A stretch of DNA of 64,000 nucleotides, from contig NZ_JARVKW010000009.1 in the NCBI RefSeq assembly GCF_029813775.1, positions 1-64,000 of the forward strand. Direction: 5' to 3'. Source of the stretch: Streptomyces sp. DH24. GTDB taxonomy: Bacteria; Actinomycetota; Actinomycetes; Streptomycetales; Streptomycetaceae. The notes beneath the pieces were generated by a model. The model worked only from the letters and a program-made list of their open reading frames with translations. It made no database searches and was not told the origin of the DNA. Numbering within the stretch: position 1 is the first letter of the stretch; each line of letters begins with the position of its first letter. Both the position numbers and the translations under genes were made by a program. Below, one piece after another: positions 1 through 8,145 of the stretch.

Positions 1-1464
1 GGGCCGCACGGTGTCGGCGACGGTCTCCACGACGGGCTGCGCGGCCCCGGCGACGCCGTACGCGAACGGCGGCACCTCGCCCGCGACGCCCTCGGCGAAG
101 CCGCCCGCCTGTCCGGCGACGTCGTACGCCAGCGGCGCCACGGAACCGGCGGTGTCGCCCGCGAAGGGCCGCACGTCGCCCGAGACGCCGTACGCCAGCC
201 CGCTCGCGTCCGCGACGGCCTGCTCGGCGACCGGCACCGCCGCGTGCACGGCGGTGTACGCGACCGGCGGCAGTGCGGCGCCCGTGGCGTCGGCGGTGAC
301 CCGGCCGGCCAGCGCGGTGGCGTACGACGGCACGTCCTCGGCGACGCCCCCGGCGACGGGACGGACATCGGCGACCGCGCCGGCGGCCACCGTCCGCACC
401 CCGGCGACGGCGTGCTCGGCGGCCGGCACGGCACCGGACACGGCACGGTCGGCGACCGGCAGCGCCCCGTCCACGGCGGCGCCCGCCACCGGCGGCACCG
501 CCGCGTGGGCCGTCTCCTCGACGACCGGCGTGACCGTGCCGGGGACGGCGGAGGCCGTGCGGACGACCCGCTGCTGCACGCCGCCGACGGTGCCGGTGAT
601 GTGGCTCGGGACGGCGGAGACGGACGCCTCGGCCGCGCCCGCGGCCTTGCCCGCCTCGCCCCGGACGGTGCCCGCGGCACCGGCGGCACGGGACTCGGCA
701 CCGGCGACCGTGGTCTGCGCGGCGTCGGTCACGTCGTCGATCGTGCCGCCCGCGATCACCTGTTCGGCCTTGGTGCGGATGGTGCCGTCGACGCCCCGCA
801 CCTGGGCCTGCACGGCCGAGCGGGTGCCGTTCAGCTTCGTCTGGGCGGCGGCCAGGGCCTTCTCCAGCTCGGGCGCGAACGCGGCCAGCGGGCCGAAGAG
901 GTAGTCGACGCCGTCCTGCGGGGAGTCCGAAACGGTGTCGGACACCGCGCGGGTCACCGTGCCGGTCACCTGCTCGGCGCCGGCGCCGCCCTGGTCGACG
1001 GTGATGCCGATGCCGGCCTCGGCGGCGGCCCGGGCGGCCTTGGCGCCCTGGATGGCCTCCGCGCCGCGGACCTTCGTCGTCTTCGGGACGGCGACCTTCG
1101 CGTCGACGTAACGCCGGGCCTGCTCGGCGGCGTCCGCCGGCGTGTCCGTGGTCCGCTCGACGGTCCGGGTGGCGCCGTCGACGGCGCCCTCGGCGTCGGC
1201 GGTGTTCCCGGCGGTGGCGGGCACGCCGGAGACGGTGTCCTGCACGCCGGTGATGACGCCGTCGAGGGTGTCGGAGACGGTGCCGGTGACGACGCCGAGG
1301 AGGCCGCCGGTGTCCTCGGCGGTCTCGGTGGCCTCACTGGTGTTGTCCAGCACGGAGAGGGAGGAGGCGGGCAGCTCGTCCGCACTGGCCGTGGCGGAGC
1401 CCAGCGCCCAGGCGCCGGTGACGCCGGCGGCTATGACGATGGAGCGGCGGATGTTCTTGTTCAT
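1..1464 (-). CDS. secreted Ala/Val-rich repetitive protein, 3' end outside window
   Basis: The gene starts at ATG 1464 and stays open for 488 codons to the left edge, so its C-terminus is missing. The N-terminus has a basic stretch (MNKNIRRS), a hydrophobic core and an Ala-Ser-Ala type cleavage site, which together form a Sec signal peptide. The mature part is almost entirely small residues, with irregular 12–20 residue repeats built around Val-x-Pro-Val-Ala and Ala-Val-Ala-Gly. There is no enzymatic motif and no transmembrane segment before the edge. The composition suggests an extended, wall-spanning or surface polypeptide, but no function can be assigned. The next gene upstream on the same strand is also a secreted low-complexity protein, so the two may be related in role. 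A weak AAGGA element precedes the start. Confidence 0.7.
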   Translation of the reverse strand, partial: MNKNIRRSIVIAAGVTGAWALGSATASADELPASSLSVLDNTSEATETAEDTGGLLGVVTGTVSDTLDGVITGVQDTVSGVPATAGNTADAEGAVDGATRTVERTTDTPADAAEQARRYVDAKVAVPKTTKVRGAEAIQGAKAARAAAEAGIGITVDQGGAGAEQVTGTVTRAVSDTVSDSPQDGVDYLFGPLAAFAPELEKALAAAQTKLNGTRSAVQAQVRGVDGTIRTKAEQVIAGGTIDDVTDAAQTTVAGAESRAAGAAGTVRGEAGKAAGAAEASVSAVPSHITGTVGGVQQRVVRTASAVPGTVTPVVEETAHAAVPPVAGAAVDGALPVADRAVSGAVPAAEHAVAGVRTVAAGAVADVRPVAGGVAEDVPSYATALAGRVTADATGAALPPVAYTAVHAAVPVAEQAVADASGLAYGVSGDVRPFAGDTAGSVAPLAYDVAGQAGGFAEGVAGEVPPFAYGVAGAAQPVVETVADTVRP

Positions 1465-1674
1465 GCGTGCGTCAGATCCTTAAGTCCACGGTGCCGGAGC
1501 TCCTGGAACTCCGGGACTCTGGAAGGCTTGGGGACATTTCCGGGCCGGGGGCCTCACGGACCGTTGCGATCGGTCGTGGCCCCGGCGGCTGCCGTCCGGC
1601 GAAGCGGTTCCGGACGGGCGGGCAGACCTGTGTCCGCCCCCGCGCGGCAGGTCTACTGCGGGGAGAGGGCCTGC

Positions 1675-2601
1675 CTAGGCGGGGGAAACGGGAATGTCCC
1701 GGTGCCGGTCCCGGGTCTCGGCCGCGTCGACGCGCGCGGCGGCACCGGGCACGAGCCCGGTCGGCTCCCGGTGCACCGGGGTGACGGCGTGCGCGTCGCC
1801 GTACCGCGAACCGCCTCCGTCACCGGCGGCACCCTTGCCCAGCACTCCGTCCGGCTCACCACCGGGCGGCTGGTGCGGCGGCGTGGGAGCCACGGGCTGC
1901 GCGGCGTGCGCGGACCCCTGGTCGTGCGCCCGGGGCGTGTGTGCCGGGGCGCCCGGGTGGTCCGCGCCGGCCGCGGTGTCGTCCGCCGTGCCGACCGGCG
2001 GGCCGGCGTCGCGCCGGGCGGCGGGCGCCTCGACGGCGGGGCCGGGCTCCGGGGTGACGGTGACCGGCGCGGGCCGGGGCCGCGGGAGCGACGGCAGGGT
2101 GGCCGGCGGGGGCAGCGCGGGCAGCGCCGCGGACGGCGGCATCTTGTCCCGCACGCCACCGAGACCCTCGCCGAACCCGTCCCCGAGGCGCCCGCTTCCC
2201 TCACGGAGGCCGTCGGCCAGGTCTTCGACGAGGCCTTCGGCCGCCTTGCCGACCTGCTCACCGACCGGCCGGACGACGTCTTGCGCGGCGAGTTCCGAGG
2301 CGGCGCCGGGCGACGCCTCCGTCTCGGCCGACGAGGCCGTCTCGGCCGACGAGGCCGTCTCGGCCGACGAGGCCGTCTCGGCCGACGAGGCCGTCTCGGC
2401 CGACGAGGCCGTCTTCGCCGCCGGAATCGCCGTCGAACTCGTGGCCGACGGCGCGCTCTCCGCCGCCTGTGCCCGCTCCCCGCACAGCAGCCCGAGGGCG
2501 AACACACCGCCCACCAGCAGCGCCACGTGGAGCGCACGCCGCCCGGCCACCCCGCGCAGGACGCGCGTGGTGGCTCCGGACAGGACTGCCGGCCAGATCA
2601 A
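1675..2601 (-). CDS. secreted low-complexity protein with SAETAS repeats
   Basis: I do not recognise this 308-residue protein. I chose TTG 2601 because GGGAGG (complement of 2614–2619) lies upstream. An ATG at 2721, overlapping the vWA stop codon as ATGA, is an alternative that adds 40 residues. The N-terminus contains a basic GRR segment, a hydrophobic core (VALLVGGVFALGLL) and an AQA cleavage site, typical of a secreted protein. Residues about 60–95 hold five perfect Ser-Ala-Glu-Thr-Ala-Ser type repeats encoded by an 18-bp tandem array. A short amphipathic stretch follows (VGEQVGKAAEGLVEDLADGL), and the rest is rich in Pro, Ala and Thr. There is no catalytic motif. It lies downstream of the MoxR/vWA genes and could be cotranscribed with them, or merely adjacent. 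Confidence 0.6.
   Translation of the reverse strand: MIWPAVLSGATTRVLRGVAGRRALHVALLVGGVFALGLLCGERAQAAESAPSATSSTAIPAAKTASSAETASSAETASSAETASSAETASSAETEASPGAASELAAQDVVRPVGEQVGKAAEGLVEDLADGLREGSGRLGDGFGEGLGGVRDKMPPSAALPALPPPATLPSLPRPRPAPVTVTPEPGPAVEAPAARRDAGPPVGTADDTAAGADHPGAPAHTPRAHDQGSAHAAQPVAPTPPHQPPGGEPDGVLGKGAAGDGGGSRYGDAHAVTPVHREPTGLVPGAAARVDAAETRDRHRDIPVSPA
2321..2410. repeat. five perfect 18-bp tandem repeats
   Basis: The unit gtctcggccgacgaggcc occurs five times without a mismatch. It is in frame within the secreted protein gene and encodes Ser/Ala/Glu/Thr-rich hexads. Perfect identity suggests recent expansion and likely copy-number variation between strains. Confidence 0.95.
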
Positions 2602-2717
2602 GAGGGGGAGCTTCCTCCCGTACGGCGAAACGGTTGGCGTGTCACGAGCGGTGACCGCTCGCCGATCCTTGCATGTGACTCCTGCGGTTGTGCAAGCCCC
2701 CCGTGACCGATGGGGGG

Positions 2718-4037
2718 TCATGTCCGTTTTGCCGGCCCTGACTCCCCGTCCGGTACCGGCAGCGGACGCTTCTCGATCGCCGCCGCCATCACCTCCGGGA
2801 ACAGATCCGGCGTACAGGCGAAGGCCGGTGCGCCCAGCGCTCCGAGTGCCGCCGCGTGCTCCCGGTCGTACGCGGGCGCCCCCTCGTCCGACAGCGCGAG
2901 CAGCGTCACGAACCGCACCCCCGACGCCGTCATGGCCGCCACCCGCTTGAGCATCTCGTCGCGGATGCCCCCTTCGTAGAGGTCGCTGATCAGGACGACC
3001 ACCGTGTCCGCGGGCCGGGTGATCCGCGACTGGCAGTACGCCAGCGCCCGGTTGATGTCCGTGCCGCCGCCGAGCCGGGTGCCGAACAGGACGTCGACGG
3101 GGTCGTCCAGCTGGTCGGTGAGGTCGACGACCGCCGTGTCGAACACGACGAGCCGCGTGCTGACCGACCGCATCGAGGCGAGCACCGCCCCGAACACCGA
3201 CGCGTACACCACCGACGCCGCCATGGACCCCGACTGGTCGACGCAGAGCACGACGTCCTTCTTCACGGACCGCGACGCGCGCCCGTGTCCGACGAGCCGT
3301 TCCGGCACGACCGTGCCGTGCTCCGGCAGGTAGTGCTTGAGGTTGGCCGCGATCGTGCGGTTCCAGTCGATGTCGTGGTGGCGCGGCCGGCTGATCCGGG
3401 CGCTGCGGTCGAGCGCGCCGGTGAGCGTGGCCCGGGTGCGGGTGGCGAGCCGCCGCTCCAGGTCCTCGACGACCTTGCGGACGACGGCCCGTGCCGTCTC
3501 CTTCGTCGTCTCCGGCATCGCCCCCTTCAGCGACAGGAGCGTGCCGACGAGGTGCACGTCGGCCTCCACCGCCTCCAGCATCTCCGGTTCGAGCAGCAGC
3601 GTGGCGAGCCCGAGCCGGTCGATGGCGTCGCGCTGCATGACCTGCACGACGGACGACGGGCAGTACGTGCGGATGTCGCCGAGCCAGCGCGCCACCGACG
3701 GCGCCGACGCCCCGAGCCCCGCCGAGCGGTCCCGGCCCGCCCGCGGTCTCTCCTGCTTCCCGTAGAGCGCGGCGAGCGCCCCGTCCATCGCCGCGTCCCG
3801 CCCGGACAGCGCGCACTCCGTGCCGTCGGCGGCGTCGCCGCCCAGCACCAGCCGCCACCGCCTGAGCCTCTCGCGCGCCGGGCCGGACGGGTCTGACGGG
3901 TCAGTCGGGTCAGTCGGGCCAGTCGGGCCAGTCAGACCAGTCAGGCCCGCCGGGCCAGTCGGGCCAGTCGGGCCCGCCGGTTCGGCCTGGTCAGTCGGGC
4001 CCGGCGGTTCGGCCCGGTCAGTCGGTTCGGCCGTCAT
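2718..4037 (-). CDS. vWA-domain protein of MoxR/vWA module, collagen-like N-terminus
   Basis: The protein has 439 residues. The C-terminal half is a von Willebrand factor A domain with the metal-ion-dependent adhesion site VDQSGS at about residue 262, a later Thr (GGGTDINRAL) and a downstream ISDLYEGG strand. The first ~50 residues are Gly-Pro-Thr triplets resembling collagen, unusual for this family. The central region (about 90–250) is helical and contains the HHDIDWNRTIAANLKHYLPE segment seen in vWA partners of MoxR ATPases. Family knowledge: MoxR AAA+ ATPases usually act with a vWA protein as a chaperone pair on a substrate. The start overlaps the DUF5682 gene by 20 bp, implying translational coupling. 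No signal peptide is present, so it is cytoplasmic. Confidence 0.85.
   Translation of the reverse strand: MTAEPTDRAEPPGPTDQAEPAGPTGPTGPAGLTGLTGPTGPTDPTDPSDPSGPARERLRRWRLVLGGDAADGTECALSGRDAAMDGALAALYGKQERPRAGRDRSAGLGASAPSVARWLGDIRTYCPSSVVQVMQRDAIDRLGLATLLLEPEMLEAVEADVHLVGTLLSLKGAMPETTKETARAVVRKVVEDLERRLATRTRATLTGALDRSARISRPRHHDIDWNRTIAANLKHYLPEHGTVVPERLVGHGRASRSVKKDVVLCVDQSGSMAASVVYASVFGAVLASMRSVSTRLVVFDTAVVDLTDQLDDPVDVLFGTRLGGGTDINRALAYCQSRITRPADTVVVLISDLYEGGIRDEMLKRVAAMTASGVRFVTLLALSDEGAPAYDREHAAALGALGAPAFACTPDLFPEVMAAAIEKRPLPVPDGESGPAKRT
3891..4015. repeat. degenerate 9-bp tandem repeats encoding Gly-Pro-Thr
   Basis: The 5' end of the vWA gene consists of many copies of units like gggccagtc and gggcccgcc, giving G-x-y triplets in the protein. 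Copies are degenerate but in frame. Such arrays slip easily, so N-terminal length probably varies between strains. Confidence 0.8.
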
Positions 4038-6702
4038 GTGCCACCCCCACGAGGTCGTTGTGCGTCACGCCGCCCTTCCCCGCGACCGCCACGGCGTCCC
4101 GGGACCCCAGCAGCAGCCGCACCACCGGCAGCACCGCGTCCGCGCGATCACCGTCCAGGTCCGCCGCGAACCCGCGTGTGCCGGCCCCGGCGGGCCCCGC
4201 GCTCCCCCGCGCGCCCGGTCCCCGCCGGACCAGCTCACCGAGGGTGCGCCGCACCCCGGGCTCGTACGCCGAGAACGTGCGCCGCAGCAGCGGCAGTACG
4301 TCCGTGAACGCCCCCGCCGGTACGCCGGTCAGCCACGCGTCGACCAGGCCGAGCAGGCGCTCGTCGTGCACCAGCAGCATCCCGCCCCCGGAGCCGCCGC
4401 CGACGAAGCCCTCGATCCACGCGGCGGCGTCCGCCGGCGGGGTCCCCGGGGACAGCACGAGGCCCATCAGCCGTGCCGCCTCGTCCTGCGCCAACTGGCC
4501 GTCGTCCAGCAGGAGCCGCACGGCACGCCCCCGGACCACGCCCGGCACGGTGTCGCGCGCGGACAGGGTGCGCAGCACGCCCTGCCAACGGCCGCGCAGA
4601 TCCCCGTGTCCGGGCGCCGGGGCGTCGCCCAGCAGGCCGACCGCCCCGTGCACGGCGTCCACGTGCCGCCGCATCTCCTCGGCCGCGTCGGCGTCCAGGG
4701 CGGCGCAGGCCGGGGGCAGGCCGACGAAGACCCGCTCGGCGAGCCCCGCCGCGACCCCGGCGAGCGCGGCGGTGTCCGTCCCGCGCACGTCCCCGTACCG
4801 CAGCGCCCGGACCAGGGCGGGCAGGGCCTGGGCGAGGTGCCCGACGTCGGTGTCGAGCGCCGCGCGGTCGGCGAGGACCCGCATCACCGTGGGCAGCGCG
4901 TCCGGCAGTCCGGCCAGCAGGCAGCGCTCGGCGAGCCCGGTCACGTCGGCCAGACCCGGTGCCGCCTCGGCGTCCGCCTCCGCCTTCGCGGTCGCCGCCG
5001 TGAGCACGGTGGTCCCCCACACCCCGGCCTCGGCGACCCGCACGGCCAGCTCGGGCTCCCAGCGCAGCCGCCACGTCTCGCGGAACGTGCCCGTACTGCC
5101 CCGCGAGGCCGACGGCTCGCCCCACGCCACGCCGAGCAGCCGCAGCCGGTGCAGGAGTCTGCTGCGCCCGGCGTCGGTCTCCTTGCGCAGGTCGAGCTCC
5201 AACTCCCGCTCGTCGGCCTCCGGTTTGAGCCTCAGTCTGCGCTGCGACCGGGCGAGGTCCCGCTGGAGCGGCACCGCGGGCGCCGTCGGCGGCACCTCGC
5301 CCATCGCGTCCCCGACGACCAGCCGGTCGTGCACCAACGCCAGCGGCACGTCCGAGCCGTCGCACATCACCGCCCGCACCGCGTCGGTGATCTCGCTCAG
5401 GCCGGGCAGCGGCCGGCCGCGCATCGCGGCGAGCGTCTCCGCCAGCCGCACGGCCTCGATGACGTGCGCCGGGGAGACGATCAGGTCCTCGGCGCGCAGC
5501 AGCCCGGCGACCCTGGTCAGCCAGCGCTCGACCGGCCGGTCCGGCGCGCCGAACAGATGCCCGTACCAGCCGGGCGAGTCGACGCCCGCGCCGTATCCGC
5601 TCGACCGGGACAGTCTCCGGTTGGTCCACGGCACCCACGTCATGTCGGTCTTGACCTTGGGCAGGCCCTTCAGCAGCGCGCGGTCGGCGGCCACGGTGCT
5701 CCTGCGCCGCAGCGCGGGCACGTGCCACGCCCCGCACACCACGGCCACCGCGTCGCCGACCTCCCGCTGCGCCGCCCGTATCCGGAGCCGCATGTGCGCC
5801 TCCCGCACGGCGTCCCGCCCTCGGCCGCCGTCCCCGTACGTCTCCCGCAGCGCGCCCATCGCCTCCTCCAGTGCGGTGAACGGCGCGAGCGGGTCCGCCT
5901 GTGCGGTGCCGCGGTGCTCGACCACGTCCTCCCACCAGCGTTCGGGGTCGTCGTGGCCGGCGGCTTCGGCGAGTACGGCGAGGGGGTCGACGCGGAGGGT
6001 CTCCTGACGGTCGTCGCCGTCGTTCGGGTCGTCCCGCCGTGCGTGACCGTACGGGTCCTGGCCGTCCCGCAGCGGGTGATCCTGCGCGCCACGGCCGTTA
6101 CTCAGTGGGTCGCCCTGTCCGCCCCGACCGACCCGCAGCGGGTCGCCCCGGCCGTCACGCTGCGGGGCGCCCCGCCTGTCCGGGCCGTCACGCAGCGGGT
6201 CGCCCCGTCCGCCCCGGCCGTCCCGCCGTGGCTCGCCCTGTCCGTCCCCGACCGCGGGCCGTCGGTGGCCGGGCACGCGGTTCCCCGCGCCTCTTCCGGC
6301 GTTGTCGTCGTTCCCCGCGCCTCTTCCGGCGTTGTCGTCGTCCGGCGTCGCATGGTGCTGCCAGGCCAGGGTGTGCGCGGCCGGCAGGTCGATGAAGCGG
6401 ACCGGGACGCCGTGGGCCAGGGCCCAGCGGATCGCGACCCATTCCGGGGAGAACTCGGCCAGCGGCCAGAACGCCGAGCGGCCCGGCTCGTCCACGGCGT
6501 GGGCGAGCAGCGCGACCGGCGGACGCATGGCCTCGTCGCCGGCCAGCGGGATCAGGTCGTCGGCCTCGGGCGGGCCCTCGATCAGCAGGACCCGGGGCCG
6601 GGCGGCGTCCAGCGCCGCCCGGACCGCCCGCGCCGACCCCGGCCCGTGGTGACGCACCGCGAGCAACAGCGGGCCCCCACCGGGCACTTCAGCACCGGTC
6701 AC
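4018..6702 (-). CDS. DUF5682 family protein, possible TraB/TIKI-like hydrolase
   Basis: The protein has 894 residues. I chose GTG 6702 because GGGGAGGGGGAC lies just upstream; an in-frame GTG at 6753 has no ribosome-binding site. The N-terminal region reads LLLAVRHHGPGSA, then VLLIEGPPEADDL, and later REAHMRLRI followed by VVCGAWHVPAL. The order (His pair, Glu strand, Arg-x-x-His-Met helix, Gly-x-x-His loop) resembles the TraB/TIKI/EreA-like superfamily, and I infer a hydrolase-like fold with modest confidence. Residues about 125–230 are a Gly/Asp/Arg-rich insert of GDPLRDG-like repeats, including a duplicated 30-bp unit. The C-terminal ~400 residues are helical, with no recognised motif. It lies between the MoxR ATPase and the vWA protein and overlaps the latter, so the three probably form one unit. 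Confidence 0.8.
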   Translation of the reverse strand: MTGAEVPGGGPLLLAVRHHGPGSARAVRAALDAARPRVLLIEGPPEADDLIPLAGDEAMRPPVALLAHAVDEPGRSAFWPLAEFSPEWVAIRWALAHGVPVRFIDLPAAHTLAWQHHATPDDDNAGRGAGNDDNAGRGAGNRVPGHRRPAVGDGQGEPRRDGRGGRGDPLRDGPDRRGAPQRDGRGDPLRVGRGGQGDPLSNGRGAQDHPLRDGQDPYGHARRDDPNDGDDRQETLRVDPLAVLAEAAGHDDPERWWEDVVEHRGTAQADPLAPFTALEEAMGALRETYGDGGRGRDAVREAHMRLRIRAAQREVGDAVAVVCGAWHVPALRRRSTVAADRALLKGLPKVKTDMTWVPWTNRRLSRSSGYGAGVDSPGWYGHLFGAPDRPVERWLTRVAGLLRAEDLIVSPAHVIEAVRLAETLAAMRGRPLPGLSEITDAVRAVMCDGSDVPLALVHDRLVVGDAMGEVPPTAPAVPLQRDLARSQRRLRLKPEADERELELDLRKETDAGRSRLLHRLRLLGVAWGEPSASRGSTGTFRETWRLRWEPELAVRVAEAGVWGTTVLTAATAKAEADAEAAPGLADVTGLAERCLLAGLPDALPTVMRVLADRAALDTDVGHLAQALPALVRALRYGDVRGTDTAALAGVAAGLAERVFVGLPPACAALDADAAEEMRRHVDAVHGAVGLLGDAPAPGHGDLRGRWQGVLRTLSARDTVPGVVRGRAVRLLLDDGQLAQDEAARLMGLVLSPGTPPADAAAWIEGFVGGGSGGGMLLVHDERLLGLVDAWLTGVPAGAFTDVLPLLRRTFSAYEPGVRRTLGELVRRGPGARGSAGPAGAGTRGFAADLDGDRADAVLPVVRLLLGSRDAVAVAGKGGVTHNDLVGVAHDGRTD
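6281..6340. repeat. two perfect 30-bp direct repeats
   Basis: Positions 6281–6310 and 6311–6340 are identical and in frame inside the DUF5682 gene, encoding two copies of Asn-Asp-Asp-Asn-Ala-Gly-Arg-Gly-Ala-Gly. They are part of the low-complexity insert. Confidence 0.95.
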
Positions 6703-6837
6703 GCCGTCCCCCTCCCCTGCGGGGCCAGCGGGAGTCGTCGTCCGCCGCGGCACTGCGCGGCCACGACGAGTCGCCGTCGTCGGAGGTGCCCGGCAAGCAC
6801 GTGGCCGCAGCGGGCCACACCGCGCTCAGGTCACGGA

Positions 6838-8013
6838 TCACGCGCTCACCTCCCGGCAGGCGCGGTAGAAGTCCGTCCAGCCGTCCCGCTCCCGGACGAC
6901 TGTCTCCAGGTACTCCTGCCAGGCGACCCGGTCGGCCGCCGGGTCGCGGACGACGGCGCCGAGGAGGCCCGCGGCGATGTCGCTCGGCCGCAGCACGCCG
7001 TCGCCGAAGTGCGCCGCCAGCGCCAGCCCGTTGGTCACGACGGAGATCGCCTCGGCCGTCGACAGAGTGCCGCTGGGCGACTTCAGCTTCGTCCGGCCGT
7101 CGGTCGTGACCCCGTCGCGCAGCTCACGGAAGACGGTCACCACGCGGCGGATCTCGTCCACGCCGTCGGGCACGGCGGGCAGGTCGAGGGAGCGGCCGAT
7201 CTGGTCGACGCGGCGCGTGACGATGTCGACCTCCGCCTCGGGGCTCGCGGGCAGCGGCAGGACGACCGTGTTGAAGCGGCGGCGCAGGGCGCTGGAGAGG
7301 TCGTTGACCCCGCGGTCGCGGTCGTTGGCCGTGGCGATGAGGTTGAAGCCGCGCACGGCCTGCACCTCCGCGCCCAGCTCCGGTATCGGCAGCGTCTTCT
7401 CCGACAGGATCGTGATGAGCGTGTCCTGGACGTCGGCCGGGATGCGGGTCAGCTCCTCGACGCGGGCCGTCATGCCCTCCGCCATGGCCCGCATGACAGG
7501 GCTGGGCACGAGGGCGTCGCGGCTGGGGCCGTGGGCGAGCAGCTGCGCGTAGTTCCACCCGTACCGGATCGCCTCCTCCGGGGTGCCGGCCGTGCCCTGG
7601 ACCAGCAGCGTCGAGTCGCCGCTGACAGCCGCCGCGAGGTGCTCGGACACCCAGGTCTTGGCGGTGCCGGGGACGCCGAGCAGGAGCAGGGCGCGGTCGG
7701 TGGCGAGCGTGGTGACGGCGACCTCGACGATGCGGCGCGGTCCCACGTACTTGGGTGTGATCACGGTGCCGTCCGGCAGGGTGCCGCCCAGCAGATAGGT
7801 GGCGACGGCCCACGGCGACAGCTTCCAGCGGGCGGGGCGCGGCCGGTCGTCGTGCGCGGCCAGTGCGGTCAGTTCGTCGGCGAAGGCGTCCTCGGCGTGC
7901 GGCCGCAGCACCTCCGGTCCGGGCACGGGCATGTCTTCCGCGTCGCTCGCGATGGCGGGCGCGGAGTCGTTCCGACTGGGATCTGCGGGTGCGGTTTCCA
8001 CGGAAACTGGCAT
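6838..8013 (-). CDS. MoxR-type AAA+ ATPase
   Basis: The protein has 391 residues. ATG 8013 follows GGAGGGGGACTCAGCC, a strong ribosome-binding site, which sets the start. The Walker A motif is GVPGTAKT at about residue 112. A VEELTR segment sits at the Walker B position, and NLIATANDRDRG is the sensor-1 strand, followed by the arginine segment ALRRRFN. These identify a MoxR-family AAA+ ATPase, known to work as a chaperone or remodeller with vWA partners. The acidic N-terminal ~80 residues are probably disordered. The gene is first of a leftward set (ATPase, DUF5682, vWA) and shares a 132-bp divergent intergenic region with the SWIM/DUF5691 pair. No membrane segment is seen, so it is cytoplasmic. 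Confidence 0.9.
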   Translation of the reverse strand: MPVSVETAPADPSRNDSAPAIASDAEDMPVPGPEVLRPHAEDAFADELTALAAHDDRPRPARWKLSPWAVATYLLGGTLPDGTVITPKYVGPRRIVEVAVTTLATDRALLLLGVPGTAKTWVSEHLAAAVSGDSTLLVQGTAGTPEEAIRYGWNYAQLLAHGPSRDALVPSPVMRAMAEGMTARVEELTRIPADVQDTLITILSEKTLPIPELGAEVQAVRGFNLIATANDRDRGVNDLSSALRRRFNTVVLPLPASPEAEVDIVTRRVDQIGRSLDLPAVPDGVDEIRRVVTVFRELRDGVTTDGRTKLKSPSGTLSTAEAISVVTNGLALAAHFGDGVLRPSDIAAGLLGAVVRDPAADRVAWQEYLETVVRERDGWTDFYRACREVSA

Positions 8014-8145
8014 GGCTGAGTCCCCCTCCAGCTCGGCCGGTTCGGATCTGGTCCCACCCTGCACCACGGCACTGACAATCCACTCTGACCTGCGCAAACG
8101 CGCTCGCCGGGGCGATTGTCAGTGGGAGGATCTACCTTCGGTGTC
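8014..8145. promoter_or_regulatory. divergent promoter region of MoxR/SWIM module
   Basis: This 132-bp gap separates oppositely transcribed arms of the module, so both promoters must lie here or overlap the 5' ends. It contains the ribosome-binding sites of both first genes. I see no pair of hexamers strong enough to name. Confidence 0.5.

Noticed and set aside
244..2706. Long plus-strand open frame opposite the two secreted protein genes
   Set aside because: Composition is Gly/Arg/Asp-only low complexity, no ribosome-binding site, and the minus strand carries signal peptides and sensible frames. It is an antisense artefact of high GC.
2719..2721. ATG overlapping the vWA stop as start of the secreted protein
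   Set aside because: Possible, but it would place about 67 residues before the hydrophobic core; TTG 2601 with GGGAGG gives a more normal signal peptide. Kept only as an alternative.
3820..8019. 1399-codon plus-strand open frame
   Set aside because: Opposite to the vWA, DUF5682 and MoxR genes, which have clear motifs; the frame encodes Arg/Gln/Pro/His strings with no domain.
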